A stretch of 56,123 nucleotides of DNA. Origin: Bacillota bacterium (lineage in GTDB: Bacteria > Bacillota > UBA4882 > UBA8346). The notes below the pieces were generated by a model. It saw only the letters and a list, made by a program, of their open reading frames with translations, had not been told where the DNA came from and made no database searches. The stretch lies in the NCBI GenBank assembly GCA_023402395.1, contig JAEYGI010000038.1, positions 1 to 56,123 on the forward strand, written 5' to 3'. Made by a program: the position numbers and the translations under genes. Positions 7,296 to 15,413 of this stretch are shown here, in pieces (the stretch's first letter is position 1; every line of letters begins with the position of its first letter).

Positions 7296-8315
7296 ATGCC
7301 AACTATTTATGATGTGGGACGACGCGCCGGAGTTTCCCGGAGCACGGTGTCCAGGGTATTGAACGGCCAGGACGAGGTCGATCCCAAAACGGCCGCCGCC
7401 GTATGGGAAGCCGTTCGCGCACTGAATTATTACCCGAATGCCTCAGCCCGGGCCTTGGTCCGGCAGAAAACCGATATGATCGGAGTCATGCTGGCGCATG
7501 TGTCCGACCCGTTTTATGAGAAGATTATCAAAGGAATCGAATCGGTGGCCGCTGCCCGGGATATGGGGGTTGTTTTCTATAACTCCGATGACGATCTCCA
7601 AAACCATCAACTTTTGATCGCCTCCGTGCTGGAAAGCAATAAAGTGGATGGCGTAATCGTGGTCGGCAGCCATTTGGGCGACAAGAAAATCATTCTGGAG
7701 ATTATCAATCGGGGCTTCCCCATGGCCATGATTGAGCGCTATTTTACGGAAGCGGAGGTTCCGTGCATCGTCACGGACAACCGGGCCGGCGCGGTTTTGG
7801 CGATCGAGCATCTGAGCCGGCTGGGGCACCGGCGCATCGGTTGCATTACCGGCAATCTGCTCTATCAAACCGCCATCGATCGCTTGGAGGGCTACAAAGC
7901 GACGCTGGAAAAATTGCGCTTCCCGGTGCAAGAGGAATTGATCGCTTTCGGAGGATTTCATTACGAAAAGGGCTATGAAGGGATGAAGCAATTGCTGTCG
8001 CTGCGCGAACGGCCGACCGCGGTGTTCGCTTGCAACGACATGATGGCCTTCGGCGCCATTCTGGCCATTAACGAGCACGGCTTGTCGGTTCCGCAGGATA
8101 TCGCGGTGGTCGGCTATGACGATATCACGTTCGCCGCCATGTTTTATCCGCCGTTGACTACCATCCGGCAACCCTTGTTTGAAATGGGTTCATTGGCCGC
8201 CCAAAGTTTAATCGAACGGATCCGGTCCGGTGAAGCCGCGCCGATCGTTAAAAAGGTTTTCCCAGTGGAGTTAGTGGTTCGTAAATCCTGCGGCGCGGTT
8301 GACGCCAAACATTGA
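7296..8315 (+). CDS. LacI-family transcriptional repressor of the glycoside operon
   Basis: 339 residues. The N-terminal helix-turn-helix (TIYDVGRRAGVSRSTVSRVL, residues 3-22) and the hinge region YYPNASARALVRQKT are followed by a periplasmic-binding-protein-like sensor domain (IGVMLAHVSDPFYEKIIKG, VIVVGSH, ACNDMMAFGAI, VVGYDDITFAAMFYPPLTTI). ATG 7296 follows a CGGGAG site; an in-frame TTG 27 bases upstream is unlikely. Identical palindromic operators lie before this gene and before the GH3 gene, so it probably represses both until a sugar inducer, perhaps a xylo- or gluco-oligosaccharide, binds. Confidence 0.93.
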   Translation: MPTIYDVGRRAGVSRSTVSRVLNGQDEVDPKTAAAVWEAVRALNYYPNASARALVRQKTDMIGVMLAHVSDPFYEKIIKGIESVAAARDMGVVFYNSDDDLQNHQLLIASVLESNKVDGVIVVGSHLGDKKIILEIINRGFPMAMIERYFTEAEVPCIVTDNRAGAVLAIEHLSRLGHRRIGCITGNLLYQTAIDRLEGYKATLEKLRFPVQEELIAFGGFHYEKGYEGMKQLLSLRERPTAVFACNDMMAFGAILAINEHGLSVPQDIAVVGYDDITFAAMFYPPLTTIRQPLFEMGSLAAQSLIERIRSGEAAPIVKKVFPVELVVRKSCGAVDAKH

Positions 8316-8370
8316 TGCTCAACGATCCGCATGGCACCCAATGAAATTTTGGCAAGTCCGGAAAAGGGGT

Positions 8371-8400
8371 TTGACATTTCCGGGAACGTTCCCGGAATAT
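8371..8400 (+). promoter_or_regulatory. Promoter with embedded LacI operator for the GH3 operon
   Basis: A perfect -35 box TTGACA (8371-8376) is followed by the palindrome TTCCGGGAACGTTCCCGGAA (8378-8397), which fills the spacer; the -10 is probably GAATAT (8395-8400). A repressor bound here would block polymerase directly. Confidence 0.8.
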
Positions 8401-8474
8401 TGTTTGCCGTTGCGGTAAGGACGAAATGAAGGCGACCAGTGGTGCAGATTAACATCAGCGTGGGAGGGCAACTA

Positions 8475-10649
8475 ATGTCGGAGACACCCGCATACCAAGA
8501 TGAACGCCGGAGCTTTACGGAGCGAGTCCAAGACTTGATCGGCCGAATGACGCTGGAGGAGAAAACCAGCCAGATGGTTTTTAACGCGCCGGCCATCCCC
8601 CGGCTGGGGATCCCGTCGTATAACTGGTGGAGCGAAGCCTTGCACGGGGTGGCCAGGGCCGGAACGGCGACGGTTTTCCCGCAAGCGATCGGATTGGCGG
8701 CGACCTTTGATGAAGATTTGCTGCGGCAAGTGGCCGATGCGATCGCCACGGAAGTTCGCGCCAAATACCACCAATTTCAAAGAAAAGGCGATCACGGCAT
8801 TTATAAGGGGTTAACCGTTTGGTCGCCCAATGTGAATATATTTCGCGATCCCCGGTGGGGGCGGGGCCATGAGACCTATGGCGAAGATCCTTATTTAACC
8901 GGGAGATTGGGCGTTGCTTTTATTAAAGGGCTGCAGGGGGATGACCCCAAGTATTTGAAGGTTGCCGCCTGCGCTAAGCATTACGCGGTCCACAGCGGCC
9001 CCGAAAGTGAACGGCACGGCTTTAACGCGGCCGTAAGCGAGAAGGACTTGCGCGAAACGTATCTGCCGGCCTTTAAGGAATGTGTGCAAGCGGCCAAGGT
9101 GGAAGCGGTCATGGGCGCGTATAACCGGGTCAACGGCGAACCGTGCTGCGGCAGCCAACGGCTGCTTCAGAAGATATTGCGGGCGGAATGGGAATTCTCA
9201 GGTCACGTCACGTCGGATTGCTGGGCGATCAAGGACTTTCATGAGAGCCACGGCGTAACCAGTACCGCCCCGGAATCGGTGGCGCTGGCGGTCAATAACG
9301 GCTGCGATCTAAATTGCGGCAATATGTATCTGAACTTACTCATCGCCCATCAGGAAGGGCTGGTCAGCGAAGCAACCATTGATCAGGCCGTAGCCAGGCT
9401 GATGCTGACCCGGATGAAGCTGGGCATGTTCGATGATCCGGAGCGTGTTCCCTATGCCGCCATCCCGTATGAGATGAATGACTGCCCCGAACACCGCCAA
9501 TTGGCGCTGGAGGTGTCCAAAAAGTCGCTGGTATTGTTGAAAAACGCCAATAACCTCCTCCCGTTGGATAAAGGGCGGCTGCGGTCGATCGCGGTAATCG
9601 GGCCCAATGCCGATAGCCGGGACGCACTGATCGGCAATTATCACGGCACGGCTTCCCGCTATACCACGGTACTGGAAGGGATCACCGCGGCAGTGGGCGA
9701 CCAGGTCCGGGTCTATTACGCGCAAGGCTGTCATCTGTATCAAGATCGCAGCGAGAGGCTGGGAGAACCCGGCGATCGTTTGGTGGAAGCCGTTTCGGCC
9801 GCGGAAAAGAGCGACGCGGTAGTGATCTGTCTCGGATTGGACGCCGGCATCGAGGGGGAAGAGGGGGACGCTTCCAATGAATATGCCGGCGGCGATAAAC
9901 GCCGACTGGACCTTCCCGGATTGCAGCAGCAATTGCTGGAAGCGGTGTTTCGGGCCGGGAAACCGGTAATATTGATTCTGCTGGCGGGCAGCGCCCTGGC
10001 GGTGGCCTGGGCCGATGAGCATGTTCCGGCCATTATTCAAGCCTGGTATCCCGGGGCTGAGGGTGGGAAGGCCATTGCCGCGTTGCTGTTTGGCGAATAC
10101 AGTCCGGCGGGGAGACTGCCGGTGACGTTTTACCGGACAACGGAAGAATTGCCCGATTTTCGTGATTATTCGTTGCGGAACCGCACCTACCGTTACATGA
10201 AGAATGAAGCCTTATATCCATTCGGCTATGGATTAAGCTATACGAAGTTTGCCTACCGCGATCTGCAATTGAGCCAAGCAACAATAAATGCCGGAGAAAA
10301 CCTCACTTGTACCGTAAAGGTAAAAAACATCGGCAATTATCATTCCGAGGAAACGGTCCAACTGTATTTGAAAGATGTTGAAGCCAGTGTGGAAGTTCCC
10401 AAATGGCAGTTATGCGGTATTCGCAAAATTTTTCTACATTCCGGCGAGGAGAAAGAAGTTCAATTTTCGCTGACCCCAAGACAGATGGCGTTAATCAATA
10501 GCGAAGGGAAATGCATTTTGGAACCGGGTTGGTTTGAGGCCTATATTGGCGGGAGCCAGCCGGACGCCAGGAGTCAAAAGCTGACTGGGGTGGAAGTGAT
10601 GAAACATCGGTTTGAAGTGAAGGGTTTGAGGACAGAGATCGAATACTAA
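8475..10649 (+). CDS. Glycoside hydrolase family 3 beta-glycosidase (beta-glucosidase/beta-xylosidase type)
   Basis: 724 residues from ATG 8475, which has GGGAGGG 6 bases upstream (GTG 8439 is an alternative). Order: GH3 TIM barrel (about 1-310), alpha/beta sandwich (about 360-580), C-terminal fibronectin-III-like domain (about 610-710, INAGENLTCTVKVKN). Diagnostic motifs: DPRWGRGHETYGEDP, CAKHYAVHSGPE, and VTSDCWAI with the predicted nucleophile Asp248. The variant SDC instead of SDW is seen in xylosidase-type members. No signal peptide, so it cleaves imported oligosaccharides in the cytosol, in line with the adjacent CUT1 transporter. Exact sugar specificity cannot be told. Confidence 0.93.
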   Translation: MSETPAYQDERRSFTERVQDLIGRMTLEEKTSQMVFNAPAIPRLGIPSYNWWSEALHGVARAGTATVFPQAIGLAATFDEDLLRQVADAIATEVRAKYHQFQRKGDHGIYKGLTVWSPNVNIFRDPRWGRGHETYGEDPYLTGRLGVAFIKGLQGDDPKYLKVAACAKHYAVHSGPESERHGFNAAVSEKDLRETYLPAFKECVQAAKVEAVMGAYNRVNGEPCCGSQRLLQKILRAEWEFSGHVTSDCWAIKDFHESHGVTSTAPESVALAVNNGCDLNCGNMYLNLLIAHQEGLVSEATIDQAVARLMLTRMKLGMFDDPERVPYAAIPYEMNDCPEHRQLALEVSKKSLVLLKNANNLLPLDKGRLRSIAVIGPNADSRDALIGNYHGTASRYTTVLEGITAAVGDQVRVYYAQGCHLYQDRSERLGEPGDRLVEAVSAAEKSDAVVICLGLDAGIEGEEGDASNEYAGGDKRRLDLPGLQQQLLEAVFRAGKPVILILLAGSALAVAWADEHVPAIIQAWYPGAEGGKAIAALLFGEYSPAGRLPVTFYRTTEELPDFRDYSLRNRTYRYMKNEALYPFGYGLSYTKFAYRDLQLSQATINAGENLTCTVKVKNIGNYHSEETVQLYLKDVEASVEVPKWQLCGIRKIFLHSGEEKEVQFSLTPRQMALINSEGKCILEPGWFEAYIGGSQPDARSQKLTGVEVMKHRFEVKGLRTEIEY

Positions 10650-10805
10650 TCGAAAATATTAATATTGGCGCCACATTAAACCGTGAAGGAGATGATGCGC
10701 GAATAAAATTAAGGAATAAAAATCGGTTTTTAAGGGGGGGATGAATGCTTCGAAAAAAGAGTTGATTGCGGATACCTTAATTAATAAAAGATTGGAGGGG
10801 GAAAT

Positions 10806-12068
10806 GTGAAAAAGAATAAATTATTGCTGATGTTATGTTTTATTGCGGTAATGGCCGTTTTATTAATTCCCACTTATGCCGCTCCTAAGGTAAAGCTTAC
10901 CGTATGGGGCAGGGACCTTCCCAATGACAATCCGGCCCATGCTTACATTCGAGCGGTGGTTACCGGTTTCCAGGCCAAAAATCCGGACATCCAGCTGGAA
11001 TATATCGCTTTAGGCGATCCGGGACTCATGGATAAGACCAAGGTGGCCATGGCCAGCAACAAAGATCTTCCCGACATCTTTCAGGGGTGGGGCGGTTCGG
11101 TCATGGGCGGCTACGCCGATGCCGGCCGGCTGCTCGATATGACCAGGGAATTACGACCGATCCCGGGCAGCGTAGCCGCACGCGAGGCGATGACCTGGAA
11201 AAAGAAGATTTACGGCGTAGCGCCGTTCTTCGCCATTGCCGGCCTCTTCGTCAATGAGGGCATTTTTAAAGCGAACGGGCTCGCCGCGCCGACCACCGTT
11301 GACGAACTGGAAAAAGTGGCTGACGCGCTCAAGGCCAAAGGAATTCAGCCCTTCGCCTGCGGCGCCAGGGATAAGTGGCCGCCGCTGGCGCTGTATATGT
11401 ACCTGACCGACCGTTTCGGAGGGATCAACGCTTTCGGCGACGCCCAGTCGCGGAAGGCCCGCTTTGACAGCGCGCCGTTCGTTCAAGCAGCCCAAAAGTA
11501 CCAGGAATGGGCCAAGAAAGGCTACTTCGGCGACAAACCGCTGAGTGAAGCCTACGGCGATGCCCAACAACTGATGGCCACCGGCAAAGCGGCCATGCAT
11601 ATCACCGGTTCCTGGATGTGTGCTCAATACGCCGATAAAGGTTTTACCGATCAGACCATTGGGTTTTACGCCTTCCCGGAATTGAAGGGCGGCAAGGGTA
11701 AGATCAGCGATATGATGGGCATGGTCGATATCGGTTTCACCGTTACCAGGGCGGCCTCAAATAAGAAAGCCGCGGTGGTCCGCTTCCTGAAGTACGCCAT
11801 GAGCCCGGAAGCTTGTTCCGCCGAAAAGGGCCGCATCTGTGCCGTGCCGGGCGTGAAAGCTCCTACCCGGCTGACCGGAATGGCCTCCGAAGTATTCGGC
11901 AAGGCTCAGGCAATCCAGTTCTGGTGGGATCAGGATCTGCCGCCAATGGTGACCAGCCCGTTGAACGATACCCTCCAGACCTTCTTCATGCCCCAGAGCG
12001 ACGTCAAGAGCGCCTTGACCAAGTATGAGGAGTTAGTGGAAGAAAATCTGGGGCCGGCGAAGAAATAA
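10806..12068 (+). CDS. Extracytoplasmic sugar-binding protein of a CUT1 ABC transporter
   Basis: 420 residues, family-1 solute-binding protein. Signal peptide KKNKLLLMLCFIAVMAVLL with cleavage near TYA-AP (about residue 25); there is no lipobox cysteine at the cleavage site, so the mature protein would be soluble. The core WGRDLPNDNPAHAYI, LPDIFQGWGGS, FAIAGLFVNEGIF and AAMHITGSWM are typical. Start GTG 10806 lies 5 bases after GGAGGGGG. It should bind the oligosaccharide cleaved by the GH3 enzyme and deliver it to the two permeases downstream. The absence of a lipid anchor suggests a periplasm and thus a diderm envelope (inference). Confidence 0.92.
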   Translation: MKKNKLLLMLCFIAVMAVLLIPTYAAPKVKLTVWGRDLPNDNPAHAYIRAVVTGFQAKNPDIQLEYIALGDPGLMDKTKVAMASNKDLPDIFQGWGGSVMGGYADAGRLLDMTRELRPIPGSVAAREAMTWKKKIYGVAPFFAIAGLFVNEGIFKANGLAAPTTVDELEKVADALKAKGIQPFACGARDKWPPLALYMYLTDRFGGINAFGDAQSRKARFDSAPFVQAAQKYQEWAKKGYFGDKPLSEAYGDAQQLMATGKAAMHITGSWMCAQYADKGFTDQTIGFYAFPELKGGKGKISDMMGMVDIGFTVTRAASNKKAAVVRFLKYAMSPEACSAEKGRICAVPGVKAPTRLTGMASEVFGKAQAIQFWWDQDLPPMVTSPLNDTLQTFFMPQSDVKSALTKYEELVEENLGPAKK

Positions 12069-12095
12069 TCCATACGAATCAACACAGTTTGCGGA

Positions 12096-12119
12096 GCGGG
12101 GACGTTCTTTCGTCTCCGC
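12096..12119 (+). other. Hairpin after the binding-protein gene
   Basis: GCGGGGACG / CGTCTCCGC with a TTCTTT-type loop but without a T-run. Such hairpins between binding-protein and permease genes often stabilise the upstream mRNA; that role here is inferred. Confidence 0.5.
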
Positions 12120-12262
12120 CCGCGTACTTACCTTATAATGTGTTGAATTATCAATCTTTTTGGGAAAACGACACGCCAACAATTATACTGATAAATACCT
12201 GAGGAAATGAAGAGCGGGGTCATGCCGGATGCCGTCCTCGCCGAGGCATGAAAAGGTTACTA

Positions 12263-12408
12263 TATATGTCGCAATAAGTTTCTTGGATAAACGTTGATTA
12301 CTGCGACATATTTTCCTTGAATCATATGTTGAAAAAAGTCCAATAATTTTGCCATTCACAGCCGGATTTTGGGCTGTGAATACTTTACCCAAAAATTTTT
12401 TTAACATA
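12263..12408 (-). repeat. Compound foldback element D-C, copy 1
   Basis: Two adjacent hairpin units. The first has ends ATGTCGCA / TGCGACAT (12266-12309), the second has ends TATGTT / AACATA (12325-12408) with an inner stem CATTCACAGCC / GGGCTGTGAAT. The reverse complement is homologous to 54628-54775 in both units and in the linker (GATTCAAGGAAA versus GAATCAAGGAAA), so the pair moves as one element. It carries no coding frame. Confidence 0.65.
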
Positions 12409-12412
12409 TATC

Positions 12413-12490
12413 GGATGAAGTAAATATCTTTACTAAATTTGCATTCTTAACGCCGAATGCAAATGAATCAAAACGGAATTTACTTCATCC
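12413..12490 (+). repeat. Foldback element A, copy 1
   Basis: Terminal inverted repeats GGATGAAGTAAAT / ATTTACTTCATCC enclose a second inverted repeat ATTTGCATTC / GAATGCAAAT. A near-identical copy is at 36539-36616. It directly precedes a B element here and there. Confidence 0.75.
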
Positions 12491-12505
12491 TATTGCAGCT
12501 GAAAT

Positions 12506-12583
12506 AAGTTGAATTAAATTCATTAATTTTTCATCATGGCCGGCATTAAGGACATGATGTATATCAGAAATTTAATTCAACTT
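12506..12583 (+). repeat. Foldback element B, copy 1
   Basis: 78 bp with ends AAGTTGAATTAAAT / ATTTAATTCAACTT and an inner inverted repeat CATCATG / CATGATG. Near-identical copies lie at 31913 and 36632 and a remnant at 16922. This copy stops about 10 bp before the ribosome binding site of the permease gene, so its hairpin may influence expression. Confidence 0.8.
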
Positions 12584-12604
12584 ATATAATGGAGGTGTTC
12601 GGAA

Positions 12605-13543
12605 ATGAACAGCCACACCAACGTAACTGCTTTAGTATACGGTAAACGACATCAAAAGAAACGGGACTGGACTCTCATTGTCTTTAAGAGCCTCTTCCTT
12701 CTGCCTGCCCTGGGGTTTCTGGTGATATTCATGTACTATCCGATCGAAGAGACATTCCGTCTCTCACTAATGCGTGCCACCGGCCTGGGTGATACCGTTT
12801 TCATCGGATTTGAAAATTACGTGAGACTATTTAAAAATGACGAGTTTCTCGTCGGTCTCCTGAATGTTTTCGCTTGGTCTTTCTGGAGCGTGATAATCCA
12901 AATTCCGCTGGCCTTTTTTGTCGCTTTTACCTTAACCGCCTATAAAAACCGGTTCGTGGGCCCGTTACGCGCCGTCTATTATCTGGCGAATATTCTGCCG
13001 TCGGCGATCACGGCCATGCTCGGCCGGTTCGTTTTTGCGCCCCGCTTCGGAGTGATCGCCACCATTTCCGAAAAGTTAAACTGGAGCTGGTTGGGAAGAA
13101 TTGACTTTCTCGGAGACACCAGCATCGTCTTCTGGTCGATATTCGCCGTCGCCACCTGGGCTTACACTGGATTCGGAATCATCTATCTGATGGCCAATAT
13201 CGAGCAGATTCCGATGGAGCTTCGTGAAGCGGCGCAGTTGGACGGGGCCAATCAATGGCAATACGCCCGGTTTATCGTGCTGCCGATGGTCGCCTACCCC
13301 GTTCGCATCCTGGCGATTATCAGCACCATCGGCAGCCTGAAACTGTTCGACCTGCCCTGGCTGCTTACCGGAGGCGGACCGGGTTATTCCACCACCACGC
13401 TGGTAATTGCACTGTACAAGCAAGGCTTCGTCAATTGGCAATACGGCAGGGCCTCCGCTATCGGCGTAATCATTTTCTTGCTTGCCTTGATCTTCGCCGT
13501 GACCCAATTTTCGCTGCAAGGAAAGGACAGTGACGCGAAATGA
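12605..13543 (+). CDS. CUT1 sugar ABC transporter permease (MalF/UgpA type)
   Basis: 312 residues with about six membrane segments. The EAA loop ELREAAQLDGANQWQYARFI (cytoplasmic, contacts the ATPase) and the conserved LLTGGGPGYSTTTL near the C-terminus mark the first CUT1 permease. A GGAGGTG site lies 7 bases before ATG 12605. The stop overlaps the next start by 4 bp (ATGA), so the two permeases are translationally coupled. It forms the inner-membrane channel with the product of the next gene. Confidence 0.93.
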   Translation: MNSHTNVTALVYGKRHQKKRDWTLIVFKSLFLLPALGFLVIFMYYPIEETFRLSLMRATGLGDTVFIGFENYVRLFKNDEFLVGLLNVFAWSFWSVIIQIPLAFFVAFTLTAYKNRFVGPLRAVYYLANILPSAITAMLGRFVFAPRFGVIATISEKLNWSWLGRIDFLGDTSIVFWSIFAVATWAYTGFGIIYLMANIEQIPMELREAAQLDGANQWQYARFIVLPMVAYPVRILAIISTIGSLKLFDLPWLLTGGGPGYSTTTLVIALYKQGFVNWQYGRASAIGVIIFLLALIFAVTQFSLQGKDSDAK

Positions 13544-14403
13544 ACGGTACGCATTTTAAGGAAAGAGCTTTCCGGAAGCGTCAAAGATCGGTCGAGATAT
13601 TGCTGACCATCATCTTACTCATCTTAGCTTTGGCAGTGATTTTACCGCTCCTGCTGCCTTGGTGTTTCGTTTTTAAAACCCAGCTGGAATACGCCTATAA
13701 TCCCTGGAGCTGGCCTAAGGAAATCCAATGGAACAACTTTTACCTCTCCTGGATAGCCATCCGTATCGGAGACGGCCTGTTAAATACGTTATTCGTTTGC
13801 ATCGGCGCCATCTTATGCACAGTGCCGGCGTCGGCCATGGCGGGTTATATCTTCGCCCGTTACCCGGGCAAACTCACGGAGGTTTTATTCTATATCATCC
13901 TGGCCGGTTACTTCGTACCCGTACAAATGGTTTTGATTCCGCTTTATCAATTATGTAGCGGCTTTGGTTTGACCGATTCGCTACCCGGGCTTTTTTTGCC
14001 CATGACCGCCTTTGGGATCCCTTTTTGGACCATAATTTACCGTTCCTTCTTTCGCGGCCTTCCCGGCGAACTGGCGGAAGCCGCCCGGATCGACGGCGCC
14101 GGACATTCGGGCATATTCTTCCGGATTATGCTGCCGTTGGCCAAACCGGCCACTATTTTAGCGACCCTGCTTGTCTTCATGGGTGCTTGGAGCGATTATC
14201 TGTTGAGCCTGATCATGCTCAACGACCAGAAGCTCTTTACCATGCAATTGCGAGTAGCGCAGTTTATGAACTCATATGGAACCGATAATATGCCGAGGTA
14301 TGGAGCAGCCGCGATCATTGCCGCCGCGCCCACTATCATTTTGTACTTACTGGGCCACCGGTGGATTATCAGGGGAACGCTGGCTGGGGCTTTGAAGGGT
14401 TGA
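13540..14403 (+). CDS. CUT1 sugar ABC transporter permease (MalG/UgpE type)
   Basis: 287 residues, about six membrane segments, with the EAA loop ELAEAARIDGAGHSGIFFRI and the early motif PLLLPWCFVFKTQLEY typical of MalG-type subunits. It pairs with the preceding permease. No ATP-binding subunit follows; CUT1 systems in Firmicutes often share an MsmK/MsmX-type ATPase encoded elsewhere. The operon ends here against a convergent gene. Confidence 0.93.
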   Translation: MNGTHFKERAFRKRQRSVEILLTIILLILALAVILPLLLPWCFVFKTQLEYAYNPWSWPKEIQWNNFYLSWIAIRIGDGLLNTLFVCIGAILCTVPASAMAGYIFARYPGKLTEVLFYIILAGYFVPVQMVLIPLYQLCSGFGLTDSLPGLFLPMTAFGIPFWTIIYRSFFRGLPGELAEAARIDGAGHSGIFFRIMLPLAKPATILATLLVFMGAWSDYLLSLIMLNDQKLFTMQLRVAQFMNSYGTDNMPRYGAAAIIAAAPTIILYLLGHRWIIRGTLAGALKG

Positions 14404-14424
14404 ATGGTCTCCGCAACGCCTGTA

Positions 14425-14730
14425 TTAATTCATCCTATAGGGACGATGGCTGGCGTTAATGGCCTCTTGCAAAGCGCTCAGCGTCATTTCCCCATCCCAG
14501 TCGTTTACAAAACAATCGTATTTGGCGCCGCAGGCGCGACATTGCACATATTGCTCCGCCTTAACCTGTTCACGGGTATCGTATTGAAAGGGCAAGAATT
14601 CCTTAATATTTTTTAAACCCGGTGCATCCGCGTCAATCGCATAGGAATAGATATACGCCGCTTCATATTTTATCTCAAATTGGTCGCCCTCGCATGATGG
14701 GCAATGCAGTGATTGAACCTCGTCACTCAT
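14425..14730 (-). CDS. Small zinc-ribbon protein of unknown function
   Basis: 101 residues from the ATG preceded by GGGAGGCGG (8 bases). Two cysteine pairs, CPSC near the N-terminus and CRACG in the middle, could hold one zinc ion. The rest is acidic. No further family can be named. It is convergent with the permease operon and precedes (on the minus strand: follows) the spore-coat genes. Confidence 0.7.
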   Translation of the reverse strand: MSDEVQSLHCPSCEGDQFEIKYEAAYIYSYAIDADAPGLKNIKEFLPFQYDTREQVKAEQYVQCRACGAKYDCFVNDWDGEMTLSALQEAINASHRPYRMN

Positions 14731-14797
14731 GAAAACCCGCCTCCCGACCATTCGCCTACCCGTAAATCATTGCCGGAATACCTCCCATATTGAAGAA

Positions 14798-14825
14798 GGC
14801 TGGAGAAATTAAATTTGCTCCAGCC
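14798..14825 (-). terminator. Hairpin downstream of the spore-coat genes
   Basis: GGCTGGAG / CTCCAGCC form an 8-bp stem; on the minus strand TTCTTC follows. It lies within a longer inverted repeat GGAATACC / GGTATTCC (14775-14845). Weak T-run. Confidence 0.5.
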
Positions 14826-14845
14826 CATCGCTTTGGCGGTATTCC

Positions 14846-15091
14846 TCAGCCCATCAGGCCCGCTTTGACTTGCTGGATCTCATTGGGTTGAGCGGGAGCG
14901 GCCGGAATATAGTATTGCTTTTGAACCGCGGCTTGGTAAATTTGATATTGCCGTTGTTCATCCTGGTTTCTCATTTGTTGGAAGGTCGAGCGCAACTCGG
15001 TGTTGTTGGTCTCGCCAATGATGGTGGCGTAGGTAGACAGACTGCCTTTGATCATGGCCAGGTAATCGTTGACCATATCTTTTTCATTCAT
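14846..15091 (-). CDS. CotF-like spore coat protein
   Basis: 81 residues: NEKDMVNDYLAMIKGSLSTY, then IIGETNNTELRSTFQQMRNQDE, then a Gln/Tyr/Pro-rich tail (QYYIPAAPAQP). This is the pattern of CotF-type coat proteins, which have a ferritin-like helical core. It lies 12 bp after the 61-residue gene and is probably co-transcribed with it in the mother cell late in sporulation. This is the best sign in the window that the organism forms spores. Confidence 0.8.
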   Translation of the reverse strand: MNEKDMVNDYLAMIKGSLSTYATIIGETNNTELRSTFQQMRNQDEQRQYQIYQAAVQKQYYIPAAPAQPNEIQQVKAGLMG

Positions 15092-15103
15092 GATGGGAAC
15101 CTC

Positions 15104-15289
15104 CTATTGTAAGAATGCCATTAGTTTTTGCTTCGAATTGCGGGCCGCCGCGGCGTCTTGTTGAAACATCTGCTTGAGTTGCGGGTCATTGCAATTTTGA
15201 GCATATGCTTCAAGTTTGTTGGCCACGGTTTCGTGACCGCCGATCAGGTGGCGGAGGTTCTGAAGTTCAACTTGAGTCAATTGCGGCAA
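15104..15289 (-). CDS. Small spore-coat-associated helical protein
   Basis: 61 residues from TTG 15289 (GGAG 8 bases upstream; an in-frame GTG slightly upstream is possible). Sequence pieces LTQVELQNLRHLIGGHET and DPQLKQMFQQDAAAARNS are shared with small proteins encoded beside cotF in many Clostridia and Bacilli. Two helices, no signal peptide. A longer upstream frame exists but is antisense-like and lacks a ribosome binding site. Confidence 0.75.
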   Translation of the reverse strand: MPQLTQVELQNLRHLIGGHETVANKLEAYAQNCNDPQLKQMFQQDAAAARNSKQKLMAFLQ

Positions 15290-15413
15290 AACGTTCACTC
15301 CTTTCCAGTTTAGTGTGATCGGAAAGCCCATCGGAACGATTGATGATTCACCCCCGGAAATGGTTCCGGCGATAAATCCGGTTTCCCGCCCACAATGAAA
15401 AATCTGGGTATTT

